This document shows, in pieces, positions 32,144 to 41,641 of a stretch of DNA of 56,696 bases. Under the pieces are notes generated by a model. It was given only the letters and a program-made list of their open reading frames with translations, had not been told where the DNA came from and ran no database searches. The position numbers and the translations under genes are program-made. Within the stretch, counting starts at the first letter, position 1, and every line of letters starts with the position of its first letter. This DNA comes from Anaerolineaceae bacterium (lineage in GTDB: Bacteria; Chloroflexota; Anaerolineae; Anaerolineales; E44-bin32). The stretch lies in contig CP070708.1 of assembly GCA_020350285.1 (NCBI GenBank), positions 2,679,047 through 2,735,742 on the forward strand. The letters run 5' to 3'.

Positions 32144-34477
32144 TCATCCCCCACCTTCGAGGTTTTGCAATAGTTCACGATAGCCCTCGATGTCAGGTGG
32201 GTTAAGACCAATAATCGTCTTGATTGTCGTAATCGCTTCTTCCGTCTGTCCGGCGTCGAGTTGAATCTCGCCTAATGCGTCGTATTGTGCGATCGCGTCT
32301 GCCGTCCTGCCCGCAGCTCGATAAGCCTCCGCCAAGCGGGCATGCAGGGTTTGTTTGCCTGGATGCTCTCGTGCGAGTTCCTCCAACAGGTTAAGCGCTT
32401 CATGGCTACGATCTGTCTCCACCAGGTGACCAAGATAGCTATCGAGCTCTTGAGCGGCTGGGTCTTCTTGTCCGAGACGCAGGTTGAGATCGATGACATG
32501 GCTTCTCGCTTCCTCGTCGCCGGGATTGATCGTTCGAATCTGTTCGTAGACCCGTAATGCCCGTCGCCAATCGAGTCGGGAGAGGTCGATGTCTCCCATC
32601 TGTCGCAGGATCTTGATTGAGTATTCTCGTCCCACCGAAGCGTCTTGAGCCAGGAGGAGAGCGTTAGCCAAAGCTTTACGGGCGGTGTCGATCTCCGCCA
32701 TCTGGCGGTAAATATCCGCCAGTTCTAGGTATTGGTCAAGAGCCTCTGTATTCCGTTCCTGTTGAGCCAGCAGTTCGATTAAGCGATTGCGTGCGGGGAT
32801 GTTGATCGGCGCGACTTCCAGTATCTTACTGAAGGCAAGGGCAGCTTGGGGGATTTCGCCCCGTACTTGGTGGGCTGCTGCGATCGTGGAGAGTTTTCCG
32901 AGGCCTGCTTCAATCTGATCACTCTTGATGAGAATCTCCGCCATCCGAAGGTGGAGATCGAGATAGGTGGGCGCGTAGTCAATCGCCAACATGGCTTCTT
33001 CCATCGCGGCGCGGTACTGCTCCTTGGCGATCAAGTCCTCAATTTGTCCCATCGCTTTGAGCACGCGATCTGTAGCTTCTCCCTCGCGAATTAAATCCAC
33101 GATCGGGACCACTTCGGGACCTGGTCGTTGACTCTCGAGTTCGCGTCGGGCTTCACGTAATCGCAGAAGCCAATCGGGACCGCTGAGGAAACGAAGTGTG
33201 TTATCGACGATGTTCGCTAATTCCTTCTCATCGCCTCCTGCCATAGAAGCCTGGATCGCGTCATAGAATTGATTCAACTGACTGAATTGACTTTGATCTA
33301 CAGATCGACTGTCAGCTAATTTCAAAGCTTGAAGAAGATAACGAGCAGCTTCAGACAAGTCGTTTTGACCGTGTGCCAAGCGCCCCAATGCCAGGTTGGC
33401 TCCTAGATCAAATTCAGGATGACCCAGGGCGGCCATGAGGTGTTTTCGGGCGCTGTCGTAGTCCTCGAGATTTTTCAGCAGTAGCCCCAGATTGAAATGA
33501 GCGGCGGGGTGATCCAATCCAGATGAAATGGCTCGTTGGTATTCCTTTGCGGCTTGCTCGTCATGCCCCCGAGTTTGTAGGTCGATCGCCTGTCCGAGAT
33601 AGCGGTACATCTGAGGTTGTCCGACGGGCGCTTGTTTTCCCCCAAGGCGACCCGTCAACCTAGCCATGCGGGGTTTTCGCTTTTCCTCTTTCTCCTCGTC
33701 CTTGGGTTCGTCGAACAGTAAGCCCGCAAGTACGGTGAGCGCTTGGCGTTGGGCAGCTTCCTCAGGATCGGCCATCTCCCCTTCATCTTCATCAATGACT
33801 TCCCTTTCCGGTTTCAGGTATTCACGTACCTTGGCCATGCTGAGGGGGGCTGTTGCGCCTCGAGGTTGGGCAGGGGCGGGCAACTCCTTTCCTTTTTGGA
33901 GGGCCTGCATAGCTTTCGTGGCCTCAGGGTCTCCAGGGGAGAGGCGGATCGCACGTTGAATCGCTTCTGCTGCTCGATCGGCCTTGCCAGTGCGTTGAAG
34001 AATGGATGCCACGGCCAAGTATTCGTGAACCGCTTGGCGCGTGCGTCCGGTGCGTTCATAAGTCAGGGCGAGACGGGAACGGGCTGGGAGAAAATCAGGT
34101 TTCAAACGAGCGATGTGTGTCCAATTCTCGATCGCCTTTTGGGCGTCCTTTCGTTGAAGGTAAATTTGGGCGACCGATTGACGTTGGTTGACGGCGTCAT
34201 CGATTTGCCCCAATCGCTCAAAGATCTCTGCGCATTTCTCGATCGGAATTGGGTCAACTGGATTGACTTTGGAAGCTTTATGGTAGACGGCAAGAGCCTC
34301 TTTGAATTGTTCAGTCTCGAATAATGCAAGCCCTAGACTCGTTAAAGCACTAGGGTTGTCGGGAGATTCGACCAGAGCCTTGCGGTAAAAGCCGATTGCT
34401 TTATCCCACTGAAGATCCCAGGCCGCGGAATGTCCCAACCGCATCGATTCATCAAATAGTTCTTCACGTCGAGCCAT
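32144..34477 (-). CDS. Large TPR-repeat protein
   Basis: 777 residues from the ATG at 34477 (MARREELFDESMRLGHSAAW); an in-frame ATG 69 nt upstream adds unrelated sequence. The protein is built of about 15 or more tetratricopeptide repeats with no signal peptide, for example NPSALTSLGLALFETEQFKEALAVYHKA near the N-terminus. There is an acidic, Lys-rich break at about residues 225-290 (DEDEGEMADPEEAAQ and a PKDEEKEEKRKPRMARL stretch). Such repeats hold protein partners together. It precedes cdaA in the same direction, but no direct role in c-di-AMP signalling is established. Confidence 0.85.
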   Translation of the reverse strand: MARREELFDESMRLGHSAAWDLQWDKAIGFYRKALVESPDNPSALTSLGLALFETEQFKEALAVYHKASKVNPVDPIPIEKCAEIFERLGQIDDAVNQRQSVAQIYLQRKDAQKAIENWTHIARLKPDFLPARSRLALTYERTGRTRQAVHEYLAVASILQRTGKADRAAEAIQRAIRLSPGDPEATKAMQALQKGKELPAPAQPRGATAPLSMAKVREYLKPEREVIDEDEGEMADPEEAAQRQALTVLAGLLFDEPKDEEKEEKRKPRMARLTGRLGGKQAPVGQPQMYRYLGQAIDLQTRGHDEQAAKEYQRAISSGLDHPAAHFNLGLLLKNLEDYDSARKHLMAALGHPEFDLGANLALGRLAHGQNDLSEAARYLLQALKLADSRSVDQSQFSQLNQFYDAIQASMAGGDEKELANIVDNTLRFLSGPDWLLRLREARRELESQRPGPEVVPIVDLIREGEATDRVLKAMGQIEDLIAKEQYRAAMEEAMLAIDYAPTYLDLHLRMAEILIKSDQIEAGLGKLSTIAAAHQVRGEIPQAALAFSKILEVAPINIPARNRLIELLAQQERNTEALDQYLELADIYRQMAEIDTARKALANALLLAQDASVGREYSIKILRQMGDIDLSRLDWRRALRVYEQIRTINPGDEEARSHVIDLNLRLGQEDPAAQELDSYLGHLVETDRSHEALNLLEELAREHPGKQTLHARLAEAYRAAGRTADAIAQYDALGEIQLDAGQTEEAITTIKTIIGLNPPDIEGYRELLQNLEGGG

Positions 34478-34602
34478 ACTTATCTCTTTCGACAGTCTGG
34501 GTGCTTTCGAGGCGAGTATAGCACAGGTTGGGTGGCACTGCCTCAAAAAAGCGTGTGGGAAGTTTCACCTAGTCCGATAGGCCTCTGGAATGCAGTGAAC
34601 CC

Positions 34603-37386
34603 TCAATCCAAGGCCCTCATCTCGGCCCAATTCCTGCCTGCTTTGGCATCGGTTTTAAGCGGGATGCATAATTCAAACGCGTCACTCATCACCTGCTTAG
34701 CCAGTTGTGTTGTGGGCTCGAGTTCTACCTCAGGGCACTCGAAGACCAACTCATCGTGCACTTGCATCAACATCTTAGCACCGAGGTTGGCTGATTTGAG
34801 TTCGTCAGGAAGGCGCAGCATGGCGATTTTAATGATGTCGGCCGCCGTTCCTTGGATAGGAGCGTTGATCGCTTCCCGTACAGCACGGTTACGAGCAGGT
34901 TCTGAGACTGTGGCGCCTGCCAGAAGCTGTGGGAAATAGCGGCGTCGTCCAAGCAGAGTGGTAACATAGCCATTTTTCTCGGCTAGGAGACGAGTGTTTT
35001 CTAAGTACTTCTGAACGCCAGGAAAGCGTTCGAAGTAGGTCTCAACGAAATCCTCTGCCTCCGCTAGCGTTAGATCCGTGGTCCTTGTTAAACCAAAGGG
35101 GCTCATTCCATAGATCAAGCCGAAGTTAACCGCCTTGGCACGCCGACGCATGTCAGGCGTGACATTTTTCGGATCGATATTAAAAATGGCTGCAGCGGTA
35201 GCGGCGTGGATATCTTGATCGTCGAGAAAGGATTGGATCATGGCCTCATCTTCGCCCATATGAGCGACAATCCTCAACTCGATCTGAGAATAGTCAACAC
35301 TCAGTAGCATATGATCCGGTTCCGCGATGAAAGCTTTCCGGATTTCCCGACCTAAATCGGTGCGGATGGGAATGTTTTGTAGATTTGGGTCGGAGGAAGC
35401 CAGACGTCCGGTCACTGAACCGGTCTGATTGTAAGATGTGTGGACCCGACCTGTGAACGAGTTTACTTCTTGAGGAAGGGATTCGGCGTAAGTTGATCTT
35501 ATCTTTGATATCTCACGTTGTTGGAGAATGAGCTCGACGATCGGATGAGATTGACGCAGTTCTTCGAGCACGGATGCAGCGGTGGAGTAATATCCTGAAG
35601 CTGTACGGCGTGTCCGATCTGGGGGTGTGAGGCCCAATTCTTCGAACAGAACCTTGGATAATTGTTGGGTGGAATTGATGTTGAATGAGTGACCGACCTG
35701 ATTGTAAATATCTTCTTCGATCTCATTCAATCGAGCCGCAAGGCTTGCAGAGAAGCCCTCCAGGAAATCAGTGTCTAATCGGACACCGGAGATTTCCATA
35801 TCGGCCAAGATGGAGACCAGCGGCATTTCCAAATCCTGGAATAACTGCCACTGTCCTTTCTCCTCCATTTCTTGTTGAAGCCCAGGCATCATTCGCAGAC
35901 AGGTTTCTGCATCCGCGACGGCATAGGGCGCGACCTCAGATATGGGTACCTCGGCCATCGATCGTTGATCACGACCTCGACCTATGAGATCTGTGATCTC
36001 CGTCATTTCGAGCCCCAATCGAACCCAGGCCAGGTTTTTCAGACCAAGGTTGCGCGAACCAGGATCGCAGAGCCATTCTGCGATCATACTGTCAAAAGAT
36101 AGTGGCGTGGGATTCAATCCGTTTCGGGCTAATACGATGTAGTCATATTTCAGGTTGTGACCAACTTTCGCTATTTTCAGGTCCGAGAGTGGTCCACGCA
36201 AAGCCTCTATTGCTGCTTCAACATCAACCTGTGGTCCACCTGCGAGATCAGGTCGGTGGCCTATGGGGATGTAGAAGCCCTTCCCTGCTTCTACTGCGAG
36301 GGAGATCCCCACCAAGTCGGCTCGCATGGCGTTTGTGCTGGTAGTTTCTACATCGAACGCGATTTGATCTGCACCTTCAAGTTGACGGGTGAGTTGCCCA
36401 AGACTTTCTGGATTGTCGATGAGATGGACATCGCCGAGATCGATAACGGCGGCTTGTTGACTGCCGACAAAAAGCTTCAGTTGTTGACCGGTAATGGTCT
36501 CGTCCATCTGTGACATTCGAGTGAGCAATGATGGAAAATTAAGTTCACGAAAAAGGTCCGTTATTTGATCGCGGTCATATCCTTGAGCACGGCATGCCTC
36601 GAGATCGAACTCGATCGGGACATCGGTCACGATCCTGCCTAATTTCTGGCTTAGGTAAGCATTTTCGCGTTCGGCCTCCAGTTTGTTCTTGAAGCGGGAA
36701 GGGATCTCCTCAATGTGATCGTACACCTTGTCCAAGGTTTGATACTCTTGGAGTAATTTCGTCGCTGTTACCTTACCTATACCGCGTACGCCAGGGATGT
36801 TGTCGCTGGTGTCACCGACTAAAGCTTTGTAATCAACAAGTTGAGGGGGATCGATGCCGTACCGTTCAACGACTTCCTGAGGACCATGATCTGAAGCCTC
36901 CGATAACTTCTGACCGATCAAACGTATAGCGATATTCTCTTCAGCGAGTTGGAGTAGATCGCGGTCGCCGGTAAGGATGACTACGCTCACCCCTTGGGAC
37001 GCAGCCTGTCGTGCGACGGTGCCAAGCACATCGTCGGCTTCAAACCCTTCGGCTTCGAGGACGGGAATACCAAATGCCGCGATCACCTGTCGAATACGTT
37101 CAATTTGCACCCTCAGATCATCGGGCATCTTATCGCGCGTCGCTTTGTACTCAGCGTAGATGTCATCACGGAATGTGGGACCGGTGTCGAAGGAGACGGC
37201 AAGATACTCGGGTGCTTCTTGTTCGATGAGCCGTAACAGAACCGAAGTGAAGCCATAGGTGCCGGCGGTGGGCTCGCCGGAACTGGTCATGAATCTTGAA
37301 CTATCGCCGACACGGGTTAACGCGAAGTACGTGCGATAGGCTAAGGCATGGCCGTCGACCAAGAAGAGACGCGCTTGAGATGGCAT
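34603..37386 (-). CDS. polA: DNA polymerase I
   Basis: 927 residues with all three classical domains. The 5'-nuclease domain has LFLVDGHALAYR at the N-terminus and GVRGIGKVTATKLLQEY. The 3'-5' exonuclease appears functional: FDVETTS (exo I), HNLKYD (exo II) and YAVADAETC (exo III). The polymerase domain has DPNLQNIPIRTD, LSVDYSQIELRI (motif A), the O-helix RRRAKAVNFGLIYG and MQVHDELVFE (motif C). It fills gaps and removes RNA primers during replication and repair. The start at 37386 follows GGGAG at 8 nt; a longer frame to 37428 lacks family sequence. Confidence 0.97.
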   Translation of the reverse strand: MPSQARLFLVDGHALAYRTYFALTRVGDSSRFMTSSGEPTAGTYGFTSVLLRLIEQEAPEYLAVSFDTGPTFRDDIYAEYKATRDKMPDDLRVQIERIRQVIAAFGIPVLEAEGFEADDVLGTVARQAASQGVSVVILTGDRDLLQLAEENIAIRLIGQKLSEASDHGPQEVVERYGIDPPQLVDYKALVGDTSDNIPGVRGIGKVTATKLLQEYQTLDKVYDHIEEIPSRFKNKLEAERENAYLSQKLGRIVTDVPIEFDLEACRAQGYDRDQITDLFRELNFPSLLTRMSQMDETITGQQLKLFVGSQQAAVIDLGDVHLIDNPESLGQLTRQLEGADQIAFDVETTSTNAMRADLVGISLAVEAGKGFYIPIGHRPDLAGGPQVDVEAAIEALRGPLSDLKIAKVGHNLKYDYIVLARNGLNPTPLSFDSMIAEWLCDPGSRNLGLKNLAWVRLGLEMTEITDLIGRGRDQRSMAEVPISEVAPYAVADAETCLRMMPGLQQEMEEKGQWQLFQDLEMPLVSILADMEISGVRLDTDFLEGFSASLAARLNEIEEDIYNQVGHSFNINSTQQLSKVLFEELGLTPPDRTRRTASGYYSTAASVLEELRQSHPIVELILQQREISKIRSTYAESLPQEVNSFTGRVHTSYNQTGSVTGRLASSDPNLQNIPIRTDLGREIRKAFIAEPDHMLLSVDYSQIELRIVAHMGEDEAMIQSFLDDQDIHAATAAAIFNIDPKNVTPDMRRRAKAVNFGLIYGMSPFGLTRTTDLTLAEAEDFVETYFERFPGVQKYLENTRLLAEKNGYVTTLLGRRRYFPQLLAGATVSEPARNRAVREAINAPIQGTAADIIKIAMLRLPDELKSANLGAKMLMQVHDELVFECPEVELEPTTQLAKQVMSDAFELCIPLKTDAKAGRNWAEMRALD

Positions 37387-37583
37387 AGGATCAACTCCCA
37401 CAAAACGATTGTATGTAAATTGTAGCATCCTGGTGGCTCAGCAGGGAGATCTTTCTAGACGGATGGATCTCCAACTTGTCTGTTTGCCAGATCCTAGGTG
37501 TGAATGTGGAGAGCTTACCTCCAATACAAATTCCCAATCTAATTCTGTCTATTGGAGTGTCATTTGGTGTGAGATGTCGTCCC

Positions 37584-39104
37584 TCAGGGTTTGTAGTTCT
37601 GAGAACGGCGGGTGTTTTGAATGAAGATTTGGATCCGTGCCTCTGAGGGAGGACCACCGGTGGTGAGGAGGTAATTGTGTGCCCAGAAACGCCCTTCTGG
37701 TACGTCCTGGGACAGATCGGGGAAGGATTTCAATACCCGGCTCGAAAGTTCCTGACGCAATTGTTCCAAAGCCCCTGCAGGGGGCATCTTTGAGGGTATT
37801 TCGAAAGTAAAACATAGATACTCTGGTTGAATGTCGATATCGTTGAATTCCCAATTCAACACATGACTTACTTCGCTGAATGAGCTCCTCAAGTGCTCCG
37901 CGATATGCTCATTCAACTGGTGCTTTGGAGAACGTGGCAAGAGGACAGCCGTTAAAACCATGGTCTGTCCAACGCTGGTCTGTTTGACATCCGGCTCGGC
38001 TGAGAGGTCTTCCTCCCAGACATGGCTTATTACTTCTGCATCGGGATCATCATCAACAGGCTGAGGGGAAACATTGTGGGGTTGATCCGAAGGTGCTTCG
38101 CCTGTGGGGGAGATTTGATCGGGTGTAGAGGTGTGATCGGGAGGTGGTTCCTCTGATGTCTTCTCTGCAGCCATATCTTCTTCAGAATCAGGGAGGAGTT
38201 CAGGTGCTTGGACAGATGTGTCTGGCGTTAGATCTGTTGATTGACTGGGGCTTTCAATGGTACGGACAGGAGAGGGATTTCCCTCAGGCTTGGCACTTTC
38301 CTTCGCTGAGAGGTCGTCTTCAGCGGGGTTAACCTGGGAGAGGGTTTTTGCTATATGCTCCCCTTGACGCCGAACGACAGTGAATGTGGTATCCGAGGCA
38401 AAGATCAAGGAAAGGATTAGGTCTCCAGCAACGTGGGTAGTATAGAACATGAACTCCCTATCTGTACCGGGGAGACTGATGAACCGTGTGACAGCTCCTC
38501 GAGCCCCTTCTCTCGTCCAATGTTCCACAATCAGATTGGCTATAGCTTCCGCGTGGGTTTGATCCAAATCGCCTGCGTATGCCCACAAACGCTGACCGCG
38601 CGTTAACAGGGCAGCGAGTGCCTGAGCATCGAGAAAGAGCTGGGTGAGGTACTGACCGGCGTGATCGGGATCTTCCAGCCAGGGTGGTAAGGGCTCACCC
38701 GATGGTGTGGTGGTCGGTCCGAGGGTTGTAGGTGCCTCCGCCATAAGGTCGAGAGCACCAGCTACGATCTTGGGGAGATCAGGAAGGTAAAAGGGTTTGG
38801 TCAGGAGGCCGTCGACTTTGAGTTCACCTAATTCCGGATCATCGGGATCTGCGCTGATAGGGATGGCGATTACAGCGAGATCGCTGACGACTGCCCGTAA
38901 TTGACGGATGGTATCAGGACCGTTGATATCGGGCAGATCGAAGTCGACGATCGCTAGGCGGATCTCGCTGCTTTGGGCGATCTCGATTGCTTCAGACCCA
39001 CTTGCGGCCAGGGTGACCTTATAGTAGCCGGTTTCTTCGAGCGTTTGGCGGAGCAGGATGCCGAAATGTTCCGCGGCATCTACAACAAGAACAGGAATGG
39101 TCAT
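37584..39104 (-). CDS. Receiver protein with roadblock-like domain and a dead Y1-transposase-like C-terminus
   Basis: 506 residues. Residues 1-120 are a receiver domain with phospho-acceptor Asp54 (AIVDFDLPDING) and Lys103 (LTKPF). Residues about 147-255 resemble a roadblock/LC7 domain (AQALAALLTRGQRLWAYAGDL). Residues about 258-375 are an acidic Pro/Ser/Thr-rich linker. Residues about 380-498 follow the IS200-type TnpA pattern: EIPSKMPPAGALEQLRQELSSR, FWAHNYLLTTGG and FIQN. In TnpA the catalytic sequence is HUH in a PDHVHLL context and a Tyr in YIxxQ; here the matching sites are Tyr429 and Cys431 (PEYLCF) and Phe494 (FIQNT). It should therefore be inactive as a transposase and may bind DNA or RNA structure. 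Start supported by the REC fold. Confidence 0.75.
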   Translation of the reverse strand: MTIPVLVVDAAEHFGILLRQTLEETGYYKVTLAASGSEAIEIAQSSEIRLAIVDFDLPDINGPDTIRQLRAVVSDLAVIAIPISADPDDPELGELKVDGLLTKPFYLPDLPKIVAGALDLMAEAPTTLGPTTTPSGEPLPPWLEDPDHAGQYLTQLFLDAQALAALLTRGQRLWAYAGDLDQTHAEAIANLIVEHWTREGARGAVTRFISLPGTDREFMFYTTHVAGDLILSLIFASDTTFTVVRRQGEHIAKTLSQVNPAEDDLSAKESAKPEGNPSPVRTIESPSQSTDLTPDTSVQAPELLPDSEEDMAAEKTSEEPPPDHTSTPDQISPTGEAPSDQPHNVSPQPVDDDPDAEVISHVWEEDLSAEPDVKQTSVGQTMVLTAVLLPRSPKHQLNEHIAEHLRSSFSEVSHVLNWEFNDIDIQPEYLCFTFEIPSKMPPAGALEQLRQELSSRVLKSFPDLSQDVPEGRFWAHNYLLTTGGPPSEARIQIFIQNTRRSQNYKP

Positions 39105-39177
39105 GGCATGACTCTATCACGCGTTGGATGGATGCGCTATCACCCGGTAGTCGTCAGGGATACGATGAGGGCTGCTA

Positions 39178-39942
39178 CTAAGGGCTGGAGGGTGTGCCTG
39201 TAGGGGTATCTGTTTCTGTCGGTGTTGGGGTTTCAGTCGGGGATGGGGTAGACGTAGCTGTGTGGGTAAGTGTTGGGCTAGGAGTTGGTGTGGGGGTGCT
39301 TGTGAGGGTGAGAGTCGACGTTGAGGTCAGCGTGGGGGTGAGTGTCGACTCAGCTGGGACAACGATTTTTACCCAGAAGGATTGATCACCATCCGGGCCG
39401 ATCCCAAAGAGGACACCGTCAGCGTTACGCAGTCTCCAGAAACCCTGATAGGTGCCGGGCAGGATGGGAGCGATCATATCGACAGCGAGATTCACAATAT
39501 CATCGGGCGGAACGTCGGTCGTCAGGGCGATCACAGAAGATGCGCCCATCCTCTCTCCGCCAAAGAAAACGATCGAGTAAGACGGAGTCCAGCTACAGTT
39601 GCCTGAATTCTGCAAGGACCAAATTTTCAGAAAGGGTTCGCCTGGAGTCAATGTTGACCCATCTGGGAAAGTGACATCCGCAACGAAAGTTGCCAAGTCT
39701 ACACAATCGATGGGGCTTCCTGTGGCTGAAGGTTGGACGATAAAGATAGTTGAGCTTGGTGTTGACTGTTGAGTTGGAGGGATTTGCGTGTTCTCAGCAG
39801 CCTGGGTGAGAGCCACCTCGACTGTTCGAGCCGCCAGGGTCGCTGGCCCTGGGAGGGATGTCGTCGATCGGGTCGGAAAATTACAGCCGGCGCTTAAAAC
39901 AACGGCCCCAAGTGCCACAATCCTTATGAGCCTATTTCTCAT
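39178..39942 (-). CDS. NBR1-Ig-like domain lipoprotein, first of a pair
   Basis: 254 residues. The signal ends in LSAGC (lipobox), so the protein is lipid-anchored outside the cytoplasmic membrane. After a short Thr/Gln linker comes an Ig-like domain related to the central domain of NBR1 (about 82-198): FVADVTFPDGSTLTPGEPFLKIWSL, then NSGNCSWTPSYSIVFFGGERM and LPGTYQGFWRLRNADGVLFG. The last 50 residues are a low-complexity tail of Thr/Pro repeats. The domain recurs in Chloroflexota surface proteins; its ligand is unknown. It shares about the same architecture as the protein at 40098. Confidence 0.82.
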   Translation of the reverse strand: MRNRLIRIVALGAVVLSAGCNFPTRSTTSLPGPATLAARTVEVALTQAAENTQIPPTQQSTPSSTIFIVQPSATGSPIDCVDLATFVADVTFPDGSTLTPGEPFLKIWSLQNSGNCSWTPSYSIVFFGGERMGASSVIALTTDVPPDDIVNLAVDMIAPILPGTYQGFWRLRNADGVLFGIGPDGDQSFWVKIVVPAESTLTPTLTSTSTLTLTSTPTPTPSPTLTHTATSTPSPTETPTPTETDTPTGTPSSP

Positions 39943-40036
39943 GCCGACTCCTTACCAAGTAACTCGGGACGATTGTACCGCGTTCTTGTAAATAACCGAT
40001 CGAGACTTATCGCTCATGAAAGTATGGTCGTGCAAT

Positions 40037-40065
40037 CTCCCCGCGAGACCTACGCTCGCGGGGAG
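40037..40065. repeat. Intergenic hairpin, CCCGCGAG type
   Basis: CTCCCCGCGAG, 7-nt loop, CTCGCGGGGAG: a perfect 11-bp stem in the gap between two lipoprotein genes. A relative with the same core is at 49150-49182. On the minus strand no T-run follows. Confidence 0.6.
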
Positions 40066-40097
40066 AAAAGGGTTAAAAACGTGTTATCTCGCCTGCT

Positions 40098-41249
40098 TTA
40101 TGGAGTGTAGTAGGTAACGATTAACTTGAGCGGAGTGCCGAAGCGGACCATATCAGCCTCGGCGTCGATTGAGACGTCGGTCTGGAATTGTAGTCTGAGT
40201 TGGAAGCGGTTCGTGCCGATCCTGCTCTGTAACGCAGTTACCATGTCGTCATCGACCGTCGGGGGCGATAGGGAACCTGCACTGCACCAGCGGATCAGTC
40301 GACCCGAGGGTGAACCGGCGAAGTAGTCACCCGCATCCAACGAGCCGTAGGTATGCTTAAAGATATCCAGACAACCTAAATCGCCAAACGGATCGCCGAG
40401 CTGGTCAAAGGAGTTGAAATCAGTCTCCACCTTTGTGATCGTCGCATCGGCGGGGATCCCTGAGATGTCGAAACTCAAAAAGGCTTGAGATGACACATCC
40501 CCGTCAGTATCACCCACATTCTTGACTCCCAAGACTGTCCCATTCGACCGTACCGATCCGCTTTCGCCATCGATCTGGACGAGCTCTACGGTTGTCGTTT
40601 CTGGGGAGACGACGATCTTCACCCAAAAAGCGACATTGCCTGATGGACCTACACCGAAGACCACACCGGTTGGATTACGGATCTTCCACCATCCCTGGTA
40701 GGTGTTAGGTGAGGTCGGGGCAGTTAGGTCTACAGAGATGTCGACGACCTGTCCAGGTGCTACAGTGCCTGCAGTTAACGATTTTGAAGCTGGACCGCCC
40801 ATGGAATCACCGTGATCGAAGACCAATGAGTATGCGGAATTCCACGTGCATGAACCGGTATTCCTCAGCTGCCAAACCTTGGTGAAATCCTCACCAGGTA
40901 TTAACTCTGTGTCATCAGGAATAGTGACGTCCTTGACAAAGGTTGCGCGATCGCAGGGAACCTCGGTTTCAGTGATGGTAGAGGTCAGGGTCGGTGTGAG
41001 AGTCGGACCGGCTTCAGTCGGTGTAGCGGTCGCTGGTTCAGGTGGGGGTGGTGTGGTCGGCGATGGGGGTGGTGGGAGAGGGGTGTCTTGAGATGCTTCC
41101 GTCAGACGGGCAGCAACCGTCAAAGCTGCCGATGTCGCGAAGGTGTCGGGCGTGGGTTCCATGCCTGGAAAGTTACATGCCGTCAAGACAATACCGGAAG
41201 CTAAGAGGAGGATCATAAGGGTAAAGCTATACCTGATACAGCGTTTCAT
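40098..41249 (-). CDS. NBR1-Ig-like domain lipoprotein with C-terminal beta domain, second of a pair
   Basis: 383 residues. Lipobox LTACN at about residue 25, then a Pro/Thr-rich linker, then an NBR1-type Ig domain (about 100-215: FVKDVTIPDDTELIPGEDFTKVWQL, SCTWNSAYSLVFDHGDSM, NTYQGWWKIRNPTGVVFG). A further C-terminal beta domain of about 165 residues (SQAFLSFDISGIPADATITKVE, then LIRWCSAGSL) resembles DNRLRE-type or carbohydrate-binding jelly-roll modules, though I cannot name it. The N-terminal 215 residues are homologous to the protein at 39178 and probably arose by duplication. It lies upstream of that gene on the same strand. Confidence 0.82.
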   Translation of the reverse strand: MKRCIRYSFTLMILLLASGIVLTACNFPGMEPTPDTFATSAALTVAARLTEASQDTPLPPPPSPTTPPPPEPATATPTEAGPTLTPTLTSTITETEVPCDRATFVKDVTIPDDTELIPGEDFTKVWQLRNTGSCTWNSAYSLVFDHGDSMGGPASKSLTAGTVAPGQVVDISVDLTAPTSPNTYQGWWKIRNPTGVVFGVGPSGNVAFWVKIVVSPETTTVELVQIDGESGSVRSNGTVLGVKNVGDTDGDVSSQAFLSFDISGIPADATITKVETDFNSFDQLGDPFGDLGCLDIFKHTYGSLDAGDYFAGSPSGRLIRWCSAGSLSPPTVDDDMVTALQSRIGTNRFQLRLQFQTDVSIDAEADMVRFGTPLKLIVTYYTP

Positions 41250-41641
41250 TTTATTTGCCTCCTTCCAACCTCTATGGCACGTGGACTATGTATGCCTAAG
41301 AGGAATGCTCCCCAAGATGCTACAGCGGGCCAGGATTCAGGTCAAGTGAGGTAATTGAAGCATCGAATCATCATGATCTGAAAACACCTTTAGGTAAGCC
41401 CTAAACTGCCAGGATTTATCACATCTCAGGTTTACACAATAGACAATGTATATTTTTATCCCTTCCTTGATGATATGTGTAGGTCTGGTTAAACGACGCC
41501 ATATTGTACAACGTTGTTCCAATCCTGGAAGGGATATTAGGTGGTCCACCATAGATAACAGCCGTGATTCCATTCGGAATACAGATCGGCTTCTCGCTTT
41601 TCTGTGGTTTAACGATGGGAAAACAGATCCGCCTGATGTGT
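41250..41641. other. Intergenic region, no feature seen
   Basis: A 392-nt gap between two minus-strand genes. Short frames on both strands (for example 41337-41573) show no protein-like pattern. It probably contains the promoter of the lipoprotein gene at 41249. Confidence 0.3.

Noticed and set aside
37584..38000. An active IS200/IS605 insertion here
   Set aside because: The transposase-like domain is in frame with a receiver protein, lacks catalytic residues, and no terminal hairpins flank the gene.
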